Of a stretch of DNA of 64,000 nt, positions 1 through 12,981 are shown piece by piece. Source of the stretch: Parascedosporium putredinis (taxonomy: Eukaryota; Ascomycota; Sordariomycetes; Microascales; Microascaceae); assembly GCA_949357655.1 (NCBI GenBank), contig CASHTG010000017.1, positions 1,922,001 to 1,986,000 on the forward strand, in the 5' to 3' direction. Position numbers and translations under genes: made by a program. The notes under the pieces are model-generated. The model worked only from the letters and a program-made list of their open reading frames with translations, was not told the DNA's origin and did no database searches. The number at the start of each line of letters is the position of its first letter. Position 1 is the stretch's first letter.

Positions 1-3000
1 CGCGGGTAGCCGGTGAGGCGAATCTCCTCAAAAAAAAAAAAAAAGAAGTCTAGACGCGTTCCCCAATGATATCACTCAACGAGGAGGTTCTCTCTATTTT
101 CAGTTAGCAAATGATTCTCAGAACTTGCTCAACACCAAAATTTCCAAGGCCACGCGTGTTAAGGGTTCTGCGCATGAATCCCGCACGCTTGAATGAGATC
201 GACTGGGCCACGAGTTGCGCCCTTGGTGGCGTTGATGGAATGTGAGCATTGCCTCACGTTGACCTGGGTGCTGACCCAGCCCCTCGGAACATGCCGCCTC
301 CTGTAATCCCCTGAAATGTTGGAGAAACCTGGTTACAGCGATTTGGGCCACATCACTCTAACAAGTACGGTTGGTCAAAACATAGCCCTGCGAGTACCTC
401 CTCCTTTTACATCAAGCCTCCTCTCTTCCAAGCCCATAATAATTCGTGGATGGTGCCGACGTGGAGGGTGTAACCTCGACAAGGCTCGTATTGCAACGCC
501 AGAGGATCCAATTGGCTCGTGCGAACATGGTCGAGGAACAGCTGTCTCTGGATGAGATACCGATGCCCTGGGGTATCACCCTAAAATGCCCAGGATCTTC
601 GTGCCCTGAGTTACGAAGTATGAACGAGGGTGTTCGTCGATGGATGTACGCTCTATTATTAACGTTCGGGCTGAGGCCATTTTTCGGCCTGTGTATCTTG
701 TAACATATATCAGGCATTCCCTGAGGGACATGTGTCACACCAATCCATTCGTCAACCCTACCTCCGGACTCTGTAAGATACTGCTCGTTGGGAAGTCCTG
801 GCCGCTCACCAATATGCTGAATGTCACAGCCTGTTAGAGGGCATAAGAAGCCAGTAGAGAGTGAGCGTGCAATCCGCCAACGCCCCTTCCCCTTTCCCCA
901 TACAGCCGTTGCGACAATGATCTCCAGCATGAGCCTCATGGCTGAGACCTTTTTTTTTTTTTTGGGGGCGTTTTCTTTCTTACCTTAATTATTTTATCTT
1001 ATTATTTTTTATGAGTGGGGGCTTTGTGGGCCTCAGTTATCCGCCCGGATTAGTTGGGGCAGAGCTCGCTCATCATATTATGCAGACGGAAGAACATTCC
1101 TCCTTTCTCGGTTCTCTGCAAACGCGCTTTAGGGGGAAGAGAAACCGCAGTGGAATTATCTTCGGGGCTCTTCGCACTCGCCAGTCCTCCTCTCCTTCCG
1201 GATACGGGTATGGAACGCGCGCTTGCAGGGACGGGGGAAGGGGCGCATGACCGGGGTGCTGGAAGAAAAATTCGGGACTCTAATAGAGGCTAGAGCCAGC
1301 CGTTGTGGGATCGGGCTGGGTGTAACCCGTTTGGAGGGGAAACCTTGGTGCCTACGAGCCGGTTGCATCATCCACCATGCCGGCGGTTTTTGCGAAGAAG
1401 CGGAGGGGCAGCTTTGTTCTTCTGGGGGCGGGGTATTATGGTAAACGCCGGCGCAGTGTGATGTTATGATGGCTTGGGACAATTTGCTTGTGAGTTGCCA
1501 GGCATTGTCGCCGTAGGCTAATTTGGGAATTTCTGCGAGAAGTGGAGATTGACTAGTGTGTCCAGGTGTCAAGAACGAAAATCCTCGCCGAAATCGTCAT
1601 ACAATACATGGGTCGGTGTAGCGAGACCAGCGGAGCTAGCGGCCAGGCGCCTGCAAAGCATCAAGATGGATCAGTTTAATCCGAGCGGACAGCGCTGGAC
1701 TAGGGACTTATTAGTGCATCCTTAACTTTTTCGATGTCGCACCAAAACTTCTAGGCGTCCGACGTGTCTCTGGTTCAAGACTCCATGCTTGGGGCTGGCA
1801 GCGAACGCCAAACCGCATGTGGGTCAAGGTACAGGCTCGCCGTTGATTCAGGCGGGGCTAAATCCATTCGTGCGACAGCTGGTCCCCCAGCTCTCGCAAG
1901 TGTGTGGGTGTGCGCCAGGACCTGGTTCGGTGATGATCCTAAAGCCCTCTCGCAGCCCATTCAACCGCTTGGAGAGGAGCGCCCCCTTTCCCTGGTGATG
2001 CGACTTCGCGCCAAACCCGGTCGCCTGGGACCCGATGAGAGGGCTAAAGTGGAGCGAGGAACGGTTCGTCGCTCAATTTGGCAATAATGGACGGAGATAA
2101 TGAACATGGATGCGCGCGGTACCTCGAGCAGCGGGGAATCGCGTTTTTTTTTTGAGCGAGGTGAAGACGAGAGAGGGCACTCGGCATAAAGACTATTTTC
2201 GTGGATGTTTGGTTCGGGGGCGGGTCGTCTGTTAGCCAAGAGATCTGAAGAGGAAAGGTTGGGAACCGCGGTGCAGGGTTTGGTTCAACCACGGCTGAGG
2301 AAGTGGGTTCAGGTGGTAACCAGAGGGTGAGGGGGCCTACCGAACCTTGAGGGCTTTTGGATCACCAGGGACGAGGGGGGAAGTTTGGGTCGTGTGGAGG
2401 GATGTTCTTGATGAGCTCTGTGGACGGTGTCGCCAGCCCAGCTCTCAACGGCGTCTCGAGCTGACGGCGTAAACCTCCCAGAACATGGAGGCCTGTGACG
2501 TGAGCGCGCGAAATGGTGGATCTCGAGAGAGAGGAGGTTCCTGACTTGCGGGCGGCGCGCCTGTACCTACGTACCGTCCAGCCCACAAGGCATTGAATAA
2601 CATGGGCCAATTCTAAATCAACCCTTTTTCATCTAAATTCGTCAATCACGACCAAGGAACTCCTTTCATTGCTTGTGCAAATCGCTTAAGAAATACTTGC
2701 CGTGCGTTGAGAAATTACCTTGCCCTAGGAATTCGCGGAGAAATTCTGTGAAGCGTGTACGTTGAGTTGATGAGCAGGAGTAGTGGCCCTCAAGAATCCA
2801 TCCCTCCCTGAAAGAGGGAGAACAACTTTTGGCCAGCCTCAGATACTCACACATCTTGAAGCTCGGCCGAGTGATATCACTCCGTCCCTAATTAGCTCTT
2901 CTGTGAATATGAGTGGATACGCCCTCTATTGTATATGTTGTCTGCGGACGCGACGGGAAAAGGGGCCCAGTGCTCCAGTTTATCACGTACTCCAGAACAC

Positions 3001-6000
3001 CTATTCTCATCCCTAATGTAGATGTTCAACGACATAAACAATTGATGATTTCTTCTTCAACAAGGGAGTCTTGGCGTAGGCAGTGGCTTCCGACGCCACC
3101 TCAGGTTGCTTGGCTTTTTATTAATGTGCCGCGTTCTATAGTCCGCCTTGGATATCAGCTTAAGCACATGGCTTCACTCCTGATCCCTTTTGAAGTGTCA
3201 GCCACCCAGAGTGTCTGGTTCCAAAGGGCTCAGCGCCGATCATGGCAATAATATATATTCCCCGCATCCTTCCCAAGCGAGGAGCGCAGTAGGAGCGAGG
3301 GAGACTTGCGCGATATTGTACCATGGCTGGTCGGCTCGGCCCAGTGCACAATGCTAGCATCCTCCTCGAGCTGGTGAGGGCAATTGGACGTGCAGCGGCA
3401 CCATCCACATGAGAAAAAGGAAATTTTTCTGCCACCACGCATGCACCATCCGCCACCTGGCCATGCTTGAGAGATGAAAGGGAGGTCTAGATGGCTAGTC
3501 TCCGAGGCTCCGGGTCTCAACCCTTGGGAAGCGGCTTCTCGACAACGCTGGTTGTTCGATCGTCGGAGTGGAGGCGGCAAGGAAGACAACCACAAAAGCA
3601 AAACAGAACCCTCCATGATGGACGCTAATCAGGGCTAACGTGTCATCCACCAGCCTCCCAGTAAGATGCGTACATGATGCATTGGGTCATGCAGGTCCAG
3701 TCCCAGTCCCTGTGGGCCTGAGACGCGTCGGATCAGTCGAGCGAGCGGAACGACGCTGCTGGTCCACTTCTGTGCTGGCACAACACGCTCGAAGGGGTCT
3801 GCTCAACTTTCATCAGCTTGAGGCCAGCCTTGGCTTTTCCCTTGACCTGGCCCATCCAGCGTGGAATGTCGTTTCCCTGTGATCATAGGAGGGGGAGGAG
3901 GGAAAAAGCACACGCCTAACCCGGTGGGATCAAAGAAAATAAAATTTCCCTTTCGAGCTCAAACCAAGATCTTCAGCTTACTGGATTGATTCATGCAAAT
4001 CCATCCAATGCGGTTGTTCGATAGTATTATGAGAGAGAAAATGTACACGTATAGTTACTCTTCTTCGCCCTCACTTTCTTTTGACAGGGATCTGGACATG
4101 ACTGATCATGACCAGCCTGGCAACCTGGTATTATTGTTATGGCCACTGGCCCAGCCCAAATCACAGCCAGGCCAGGGTGGTCACGGCCAGCCAAAGAGAT
4201 TCTCGGCCAGCCAGGTTTTTGTCCCCCTGCTTCTGATACCTACTCCACACAGAATCGGATCTCGTTTATCGCGCCCTCGGCCAATCAGACACGATCACCC
4301 AACCGAGAAGAGCATTCCGGTTCCCCGTCCGCTCTCCGGGGATCGTGTGGCCTGTGACGACGCCTCAGTTTGAGAAGGGAAGCCGAATGCGATTGTATCG
4401 CATTATTTTCAGAGGAGAAAACGTAAGGGGCGATATGTGGTGGCAGAAGTACACAGAGGCTGCAGCCCAAATCACGGCCAGCTGGGCAGTCATTGCCTGT
4501 GCCTCTCAGGCTGATGATTGACATTTATCTGTCCTCTGCTATGCTGTCGGCTGCTACTATTTTCTTTCTTTTAAAAATCATTATTGGCATCATTAATCTT
4601 ATTATTCCTGGTATTGTTATTGCTTGTTCACTTGTTAGCATTTTCTTTTGTGCAGACCCTTTCCTTGAATACATCCATGGATCCATGTATTCTCGTTCAC
4701 ATTCTTGAGGGAGCCCCTTTCTCAACAAAGTGCATCATTTCGTGCTGCAGATCGCCCTCGGGGGCTATCGCCATAAGATCGACGGACTGGTGGCCTTCCT
4801 TCGGACCCAAGGTACCAGTAGACGGGACAAAACTAAAAGCTCAGTCAACGAAAAAGAACAGGAGATGATCTCCCAATCTTCAGAACAAGTAAGATCGTAC
4901 CTAGGCATAAATGCCAAGCGAAGCGTCAATCATAAGGGTCGTCTCTTTTATATAGGATGGCAGCATTTCCCTTTCCAGGGTCAAACGAGAACGCATTGCT
5001 TTAAATATAAGTAGTGATGTAGTTGCTAGCGATACCGTTTCTCACCAAGACGCTGAGAGGCGATTGATTGCCGTCTCCCCTGTAAACCTTTGCGTCGGAG
5101 CAAACTGTCTCAAAGCAGCACTCTCAGCCCGACAAGGGGACGGGGGTTAATTGCTTTCTTTTTCTTTCTTGTCGAAATCGGAGAGCGGCCGGGAAGGGGG
5201 TTTCTTTCTTCTCCCTTCCCCCTCCTTAGTTTTGTTTTTTTGGGGGTTTTTTTAATCTTTATTTTCATTCCGTCCCTGCATCAAAAGTGGCCAATCTTCC
5301 AAGAGAATGCGAGGTGGCTCTGTATTTATTAGTGGCCAGAAACGGGAAGAAGAACCATGCAAGCAATAACACCTCTGGACGAAGACTTCTCGCACCTGCA
5401 CTTTGGGGTGCGCATCAATCCCAGATCAATTTGAAGCGTAACTTTCTTGAGAGAAGCACCGCGTAGAAACCAGTTGGTCCCCACAAGATATACCACCTAA
5501 TATCTTGAGCACCCTACCTCGGTACAGCCTTAGGGTCGCCTTATTGCTCCTTGCACGTACGGACGGGTGTGCTTACCCACTGACCTTTGGGCTTTCGCTA
5601 TCTGGCAGCATCGGATCTTGTCACGTCACCCCCCCAACGAAAGATGAAGAATAAGAACAGGGGGGCTTGCCTGCGAGCAAAGACTCTACTTGTACCATGA
5701 AGTGTACCCGAGGCTTGGGATACGGAGGAACAACCAGGGATCCCCCTCCCCTCCCCACTCAAGGCCCGACCAGCCGCCGCCAGAAACGGGTTCCAGATCG
5801 CGAAAGCGAAGGAGGAAGGAGGAGCGAAGAAAGGTGGACATGAACAGCGCGATATGCGGGGTAGACCCTTTTAAACGGGCTGAAAAGGTCAGGCGATGAA
5901 GGGAGGGACCACGGGTTGGGAAATAAACGGGCATCTGGAGGATAATTCCATCGCTCCCAACGAAAAATGGCTATCCACCTTGCCCGAAGTTCGAATTTGA

Positions 6001-9000
6001 AAACTTGACGACTTCAAATCTGTTCCTCGTCTCAGTTCTGTGTTTTAGGCATCCTTGGAGAGGGAAGCTCGGAATACTATCTTCTCTCGCTCCCCCTTTG
6101 CGTGTTCTTTGCCCGGCTCGATCGAGTTGTCCTCTCCGGTTTTCTCAATAATCCTGTTGCCCGAGTCGTTCAAGGTCGAAAGCCAATTTTTGCGACAACC
6201 GACTTTGGCGAGCTGTGAAAGACGGGGGCCGTCGCAAGGGGAAGAAGGATTTGCTTGTACACCCGGAAAGGGGGATGGAGGGGCAAAACTGGTAGCGATG
6301 CAAGACAGCACCGATGGACATTGGGAACGAGAGATGAATGCCGCATCGGCGCCGCTCCTCAGGTAATATATCCTAAAATACCCAATGCACCAACGGACGG
6401 CGTGCCATTGGTAAAAGGAAAAAAAAAAAGAGAAAAAAAACGGGGAAAAAACCGTGAGGGTAAACAAAAGGCTTCAAGGCTTCAATGTTCATCGAAGGAC
6501 CCAAGCCAACCCCACCTCATATCTCGACGTTTTGCTTGCTGTGTTGGGATCAAAGTCTTGGCGTGATGGAATTCATGTCGCGTGAGGTGCCCACACTGGA
6601 CTGGACGCCTTGAGGCATGGAACTTGCTCGTAGGAAGAGTAAGAAAAAAGAAGAAAAAAAGGCCTGCTGCAAATTCGGCCAAAAGTCCGTTCAGGGAAGC
6701 GCGTCCGGCGGCATTAAAGACGGGCAGTTAATTACATTGCCCACATTGGCTCGAGGGTCAAACGCCGATAGTGGAGGTTGTGGGCAATTAAAGCCCGTTC
6801 TAAACTGGAAGGAGACGATCAAGTGTACAGGTGTGCCCAATACAGCATGGCCTGGCCGGCCCATGTGGTTGGTTCTCTTTGTACTCCGTAAGCTGCCCCC
6901 GGCCTGGCGACCTCGCCGCCAACCGGCGACGCGAAAATTCTCCCAGCAAATCGTTTGTGCGCCATCTGTCCCCTTCGGGACAAAGGCAGAGCCAAAAGGG
7001 TATGCCCTCCCCCAACCTTTTTGCGTCAGCAGGCCGGGGTGACCCCCATTCCCACCAGTGTTCCGTTCCAGCGCCATGACGAGAATCAACGAGAAAGATC
7101 TGCTACGCATCCTCATAACCCCGGATCGGAGACGCATTCTGTCTCCTCTTATGATAATCCCGCCGACATCCATCTCTTCCTCGCCCTTTTCTTGTGTCAG
7201 AGCGTTCTTCCCTTCTGCCAGGCGGACATGTCGTCGCCCCCTGCCTCTCCCCAGATCTCAAAAATCCATCATCCCTGGGTTTTCAAAGGTCATGATCATC
7301 CTGGCCCCACCCCCGACGGCTAGACCCTCCTTCTGCCAACTCGAGTCCATTTCCGATATCGAATCCATGGGGCGGGAGCGGCATTCTCACACATTCTACA
7401 CATTATGCACAAACCTCGCATCTTGCCTCTCTTTCATCTCCATCCCTCTCCCTCTTCACCCCTCCTCTTTGCTTTCTTCTCCCACCTTTTCCCTCTCCTC
7501 CCGTTCCTCCTTGTTCCCAGTTGTTTATCACTGCCCGGTTGTTTCAAGTTCACTTGCTCTTTGAGCGCCCCCTGTCAATCCGCCCAGGTGCCGGGAAACT
7601 TGCGAGCTCGTCCTCTCACATTTCATACTTTCCAGGCCTTGCGAATTTGTTAAGACAAGTTGTGCGAGCTAGGGATGGGGCTTTTCACCCTTCCACACCT
7701 TCAACAGGACCTGATCACAAATGGATCGATTGATCAATGTAATGCTTCCCTGCCGGAGGTCGAGGTTACATGCGAGAACTCTTGAGTGACTGGGTCATCT
7801 TGGGGACAAGGACGTAACAGGCCACGGTCACGCAGGTCACGCAGACCCATACCCTAAAAAAGACGACGTTGCCCAGAGCCATCACGCAAATACGGCTTCG
7901 TGCAGTGAAATGCGAAATATGCCCCTAATGCCATGTTAAGACTGTTGTTGAAGTCGAGACAATATGGCTGGCGGCCTTTGCCGAAGAAGAATTTGTTGCC
8001 CGCAGGCTCATACATTAACCTATGTGCGCGACTAGGTCGTTTCTACTTGAGAAAATAAATCAAGGCAGGTGTTGATGAGGGAATCTAGTTAACGGATGGA
8101 ATCGCAGGCGACGGGCATCTTCTCCGAAAGACCTCTCAGGCTTTTTTTTTTTTTTTTTTTCTCGGGGGCTTTTTGTGGTGGGGGAGGAAGAGCAGTTTTT
8201 GTTCACCTTTTCTTCCCTTCCCTCTAGGTCTTTATTTATCCCTCAAAGCGAGGGATTGAGTACTTAACAAAGCTTCAACCGGGACGCATGCGGCAATAAT
8301 CTTGGTTACAGGATTGGCCATGCAATCGAGTTGTCATTCCTGTTTGGACACCTTTTGGGAGGGCAGGGGTGAGGGGAGAAAGTTACCTGGCCTTCCTCAG
8401 CCCGCAGACGAAAGGGGTTTAAAGGATGAAGATGTCCCCGACTTACAGTTCCAAGCATACACGTATATGAAAGGGGCCAAAAAAGCGGCCAGGACAAGAT
8501 CGTGATTTTGGAGCCTCGAGCCGCAGCGGGTACAAGCAAATAGATCATCCCCTAGCAAGCCTAGGAGAGGAGGCGTGTGAAATGGCCAGGAAAAGTTCGA
8601 AAAGGCAGGCGAGCTGATGTTTTACGGGGATTGCCGAAGAGAAAATGTGAGGTTTATAGCATTATTAACGAAACAAGGCCGACAAGGCAAGACCAGGGTC
8701 GTCTCCTGCCAACTAGGCCCTAACATCTCTCTCCATTGGGAAAGTTGAGCAATCTTCCCAGCGGCGCCCGGCACAATCCTCCTCAGCTTTACTTCGCTGG
8801 ACTTGGCTTGCACTTGCGTTCCGTCAGCAAACTCTACTGTTTTGTTTTTCACACGGAACACGGATTGACCTCTTTTAGTGTCGCCCTGTTCCTTCTTTGG
8901 AGGACTCTAGTCTGATTCGAGCAAGGGCTTGGGCCTTTCCAAGCGAACATTATCCCACCTCCTGGCCAGGGACGGTGGAAGACTGGCCGTCGACTTGAGA

Positions 9001-9129
9001 CGCGCTGACCTTCCCCAAAGGCGGCATTGAGTATCATCAGCTAAAAGGTTGTTATGTGTACACTTTTTAGATACCTTCTTACTGTTGTCTCCTCTGCCTA
9101 GACCTAGGTCTTCCAGTCCCACCCAAGGC
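1..9129. other. Intergenic, no supported gene
   Basis: No open frame here shows recognisable domains, fungal codon bias or paired splice signals. The longest frames (for example 412-939 minus, 6,691-7,173 minus and 7,058-7,564 plus) look like chance or CT-rich translations. Visible structure is limited to homopolymers (A15 at 30-44, T14 at 950-963, T19 at 8,142-8,160), an interrupted inverted repeat at 4,667-4,692 (arms GAATACAT/ATGTATTC) and one copy of the TACCTCGGTA decamer at 5,515-5,524. The stretch 7,180-7,640 is strongly CT-rich on the plus strand. Confidence 0.6.
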
Positions 9130-11288
9130 TCCGTCTGCATTTCTCCCTTCCACCCTCTCCACCTTCCATTGTTTTTTTCTTTCCCTTTCCCGCCCTCTTT
9201 TTCCCTCTTTTTGTTTTCTTTTCGTTGATTTTTCTTCTCTTTTATTTTTATTTCTTCCTTCTCTTTTCTTTCTCCTCACTCTGCGCCCTCCCTTCTACAC
9301 CTCTCGCTCCACCTTCGCTTTCGTTCCTCTTTAAACATCCTTTCGCGCTCTCACAACCTGTCTTCCCGTTTTCTACCCGCCACCTGCCACCTTCCACTAG
9401 GATAAGGAGTGGGCCTCACCATTCGCTCAACTTAAGCCCTCACTGCCTTTCACCTTTCACCTTCCTCCTTTCTCAAGCCTCGCCTTTACCGCACTCACAC
9501 GGAAGACCCCAGGATATTGCAACACGATACATTCAACCTTCTGCATATACTACCCTAATCTTGGCTCCCAACTGGCACCCAATTAGTATTTGCTCTCACC
9601 CCTTCGCCACGCACCATCTCCCAAACCTTGATCTCAACCTACTTTGGTTTGCCTGTCAACTCAAATCGGAAACTTTGCCGACACAGTAAATATTCTTGAA
9701 TTCAACAAACTCGTTAGGGCTAGTCTGAGGACCACACCACCAGTCAAGAGTCTCACGTTATCCTCATCACGCTTTTCCCTTATCGAGATTGGACGGCTTC
9801 TCAGTTCGCCGCTGATACTCGCGCTGGGTAGCACGCGTACTCTCACTTGAGCGTCCTTCGTCCCTGTTAGCCATTGAAACTTTCGACCCCATACGGGAGC
9901 TGGTCAACCATCTCAAGCCAGAGCCAGGACCAGAGCCGTAACTGTCCCCCCTCTTTGTCTCTCTCTCTCTCTCTCTCTCCCTCTCTCCTCTCACTCACTT
10001 ACTCTTCTCCACGTCTCTTTTCACACAACTCGTTTGTTTTCTCCTCATCCTTTTCCCTCCCTTCACTCAACACGTTTTCGAGCAATTGACTGGAGCACGC
10101 GTTGCTGTAAATGAAATAACAGGACTGACCCACTGTCGTGCGTCTGGCCTGCTGCCGCAAAACGGGGTTTTTGCCATAATAAGTGTGCAGAACCAGAGCG
10201 AGTGGTACTCTGTGGCTGCAAAAGCGTCATTCACCAGTTGGATTCAGCCCACACCTGACATTACTTTTTCTCCCCTTTCCTTTTATCTGCTCTTTTTCTA
10301 CTTCTTTTTTTTATCCCCCTTTCTCCCACGACGGTCGGCATCAATCCTCACCCACAGACTTCTCACCCCAAAAGGTACTGTCGTCACGAGCAAGGGTCCT
10401 GGAATAGCCCAGTGCCCACTCCCGCCCTTGGTTGACAAGACATTTACACTACACCCCTGGCCCATTCCTGCTCTCTGCGCACCCCCTAACCAAGACTTTC
10501 TTTCTTCTCTCCCGCGCCTGGTCTTGGAAAGCCGCAAATAACACGCCCGGCCTAACCATTCCCATCCAGCGCCGAGTATCTTGTACATGCGCCGTCCACT
10601 CCTACCCCTGCTCTTTGATCTGCCACTCCCCTCCCCCCTCTCCTCCTCGACCATTCTGCACTTCCCTACCTTGCCTTCCCTTCATACCCTCAAGACTTGC
10701 CGACCTTCCACCTCCAAAAGAGGTTCCGCATCTGTGAGTAGTTGCGGACCAGTTATAGATTCTCTCTCCAATACCTTCGCCCCAAGTCCCACTCCATTCA
10801 AAGCAAGCAACTTAGGACGGCACCCCAGTTCTTCCCGTGCTCTCACCATACTAGACGTGCTCCGTTTACCCATGCGACCTAAGAACCAATGACTAAATGA
10901 AGTTGGTCTCGCCCGTCTTGCGGTTTCATAATCCACTTCGCCGCCTCGACACACACACGCATCTAAGCTGGCCGCCATCTCCAGCTTGCTTCTTTCGAAA
11001 AGGTTATATCCACCTCCCGCCCCCACTCAATCTTAGCTTCTCCCATTCCACCTCACCCCGGACCGAACATTCCACATCGCACCGCCACTCATTCATCGTG
11101 CCATTGATCTCTCCGTGCAACTCTCAGGCTTCCCGTTTCTAGTTTTTTATCACCTACTTGGGTTTCTCTCATCTTGCACCTACGCTGTCTTGCCCTCTGT
11201 TCACCGTTGTCATTGTCGCTTCCGCGCCCTAGTCTTTCGAAGTTTTGTTCTTAATGTTCTACGAGACAAGTGGTTCTAACCTTTGACG
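9130..11288 (+). promoter_or_regulatory. Long pyrimidine-rich promoter/leader of the polyQ protein gene
   Basis: About 2.1 kb upstream of the ATG at 11,289 is heavily C+T on the plus strand, with long runs of CTT, TCC and CCT, including (CT)11 at 9,958-9,979. CT-rich sense strands directly upstream of start codons are typical of fungal core promoters and 5' leaders; two kilobases of it suggests a long transcribed leader, possibly with an intron and upstream ORFs. The transcription start cannot be placed from sequence alone. Frames that stay open here are low-complexity Ser/Leu/Pro/Phe translations and are not called as genes. Confidence 0.45.
9958..9979 (+). repeat. (TC)n microsatellite
   Basis: Eleven TC dinucleotides inside the CT-rich leader of the downstream gene. 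It is part of the general pyrimidine asymmetry of the leader, not a dispersed element. Confidence 0.9.
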
Positions 11289-12981
11289 ATGCTTGCCGTC
11301 AAGCAGTCTACTCCCTTCACGTACAAGTCGGTCCATGACCTACCGACTCCTCCATCGACATCGAGAACATCGCCACCGTTGATATACCAAGACTACTCCA
11401 AACCGTCAGCCATCCCCCGGTCTCACAGCCCTCTGAGACTGCCCATGTCGGCCCACCACCGTGGCCTGCCTCCCCGGCGGCCATGACACTATCATCCCAG
11501 CCTCCCCGGGCTCTGGACCTCAGCCATTGCCCTCCTCTCTTGGCCACGCCCCCGTCTCTTCACCACCACCAACAACAACAGCATCATCAGCAGCAGCAGC
11601 AGCAGCAACATCCTCACTCAGCGTCCCATCCGCCGGCACCGCCGTCTCAGCAACAATCGCAACACGCCGCAACTCTCGGCCAACTACCTGCCCCACCCAC
11701 ATCATGGCAGGGAGGTGAGGACGCAATGCGGAATTGGCTTGTTGCGAAGGCAGAAGAGGATCGAAGGAAGCAAGAAGAGGAACGAACCCAACAAGAGACT
11801 CTTCGCTTAGAACAGCGCAGGCTCGAGCACGAAATCTTAAGAACGTCGCTAGCAGGTGGGATCCCCCTCCTATGGTTCCAATCGTCTTTGCTGGTATGGG
11901 GGTGGCACACTCCCCAGACTGCATTGGATTGGGCGCAGCAGTACATGGCATCTCAGGCTCCAGGCCATAGTGCCATGGTTGCTCCCTCCGCAGGAGGAAC
12001 TCAAGAGCGGCGAAGAGATTCCCAAGGCCAGCCCTACCCGCAATACCAAGCATCCGTTCCGTCAACTCCTGGTGGCACGGCCCAACACCCGTCCGCGACC
12101 TACCAGTTCCCCGCTTCTCCGACGAGAGGCCGGGGCCACACCGTTTCGACCATGCCGCCAGGAGGAAGCCGATCTCTTGGTCCGATTCCTAACCTTCCCC
12201 ATCTTAATACCAATATTCAGCAACAGCCCCCGCATCATCAGCCTTCAGGCCCGTCTCATCCACAAACGCAAGCGCACTCTGAGGCCCAAGCTAGCCCGAT
12301 TTACTTTCATCATTGGCAGCCTCCTAATACGCAGGGAGAGAGCAGTGGCGGTGGTCCCGCCCAGCCGCCTGCAGCATCTGGTTCGTCCAAGCCCAAGAGA
12401 AAACTCACTCTAGGCTAGACAGACTAACATGAATTTTTTTCTTCTTTTTACGTCATTAGTAGGCGAGCCACCGAGAAAACGCAAAGCGACCAGTTTGCAC
12501 CACAGCCAGTCTACATCACACCCCGACAACGGTCACCCCCTATCCGCAGCATTCTACCGGGCTGTCAAACCCACCTCGGGGACTACGGAGGGGCCATCAA
12601 CGCCAGCAAAGCGATATATCGTCCTACACGTCGTATCGCCGTAGGGAACAGGACAGTGTGGGCCCGCCGACTCGAGGTGTTTCGCCCAGCCACCCACACT
12701 TACCGAGTGGGCGGGAAGCAGCGATGAGCGGCGAAGGAGAGAAACCCAGAAGCGGTGGGGGCCACACCGTGTCTTCACTTCTCACGAACGAACCCCTCGG
12801 GGCGCACAATATAGCAACGATGCCACGAGGACCCACCAAGCAGCACGCAGTGAAGGAAGCGAGACAAGATCTGAGCACTCTTTGCGTCGACGAGCAGGAG
12901 ATGAACGTGAAGCTTAGCATGCTTCGGAACGGCCATTTGCGCCTAACGCTCTCGATATGTTGCAACAATGCCTCCAACTAA
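11289..12981 (+). CDS. Conserved polyQ/proline-rich regulator-like protein, frameshifted in this sequence
   Basis: Begins with ATG at 11,289 (MLAVKQSTPFTYKSVHDLPT). It looks like a long disordered nuclear-regulator type protein conserved in Pezizomycotina; I recognise the style but cannot name it or give a function. Order: Ser/Pro/Thr-rich N-terminus, His/Gln tract (11,561-11,612), charged helix around residues 146-185 beginning MRNWLVAKAEEDRRKQEEE, a conserved hydrophobic block (GGIPPPMVPIVFAGMGGG then ALDWAQQYM), a Gly/Pro/Gln linker, then IYFHHWQPP and a basic PPRKRKAT motif. The last two motifs are joined by a 79-nt intron, 12,381-12,459 (donor GTTCGT, branch GACTAAC, acceptor ATTAG). One missing base each at C4 11,472-11,475, C5 11,873-11,877, G5 11,898-11,902 and C4 11,912-11,915 explains the frame changes; the last three cancel. 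After the intron further shifts occur near 12,500-12,580, then frame 1 reads a basic stretch (RRGHQRQQSD) and HTVSSLL. The C-terminus and stop are uncertain (12,914-12,981). Confidence 0.7.
11561..11612 (+). repeat. His/Gln codon repeat (CAC/CAA/CAG/CAT)
   Basis: A run of CAN codons encodes an interrupted histidine-glutamine tract, including six consecutive CAG codons near 11,588-11,605. It stays in frame with the flanking protein, as expected for a coding microsatellite. Such tracts vary in length between strains and are common in fungal transcription-related proteins. Confidence 0.9.

Noticed and set aside
412..939. 175-aa open frame on the minus strand
   Set aside because: No domain, no codon bias, no splice signals and an equally open frame on the other strand.
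12381..12418. Read-through ending of the polyQ protein (KPKRKLTLG then stop)
   Set aside because: A strong intron (GTTCGT donor, GACTAAC branch, ATTAG acceptor) starts at 12,381 and joins in phase to the basic PPRKRK exon, so the read-through tail is intronic.
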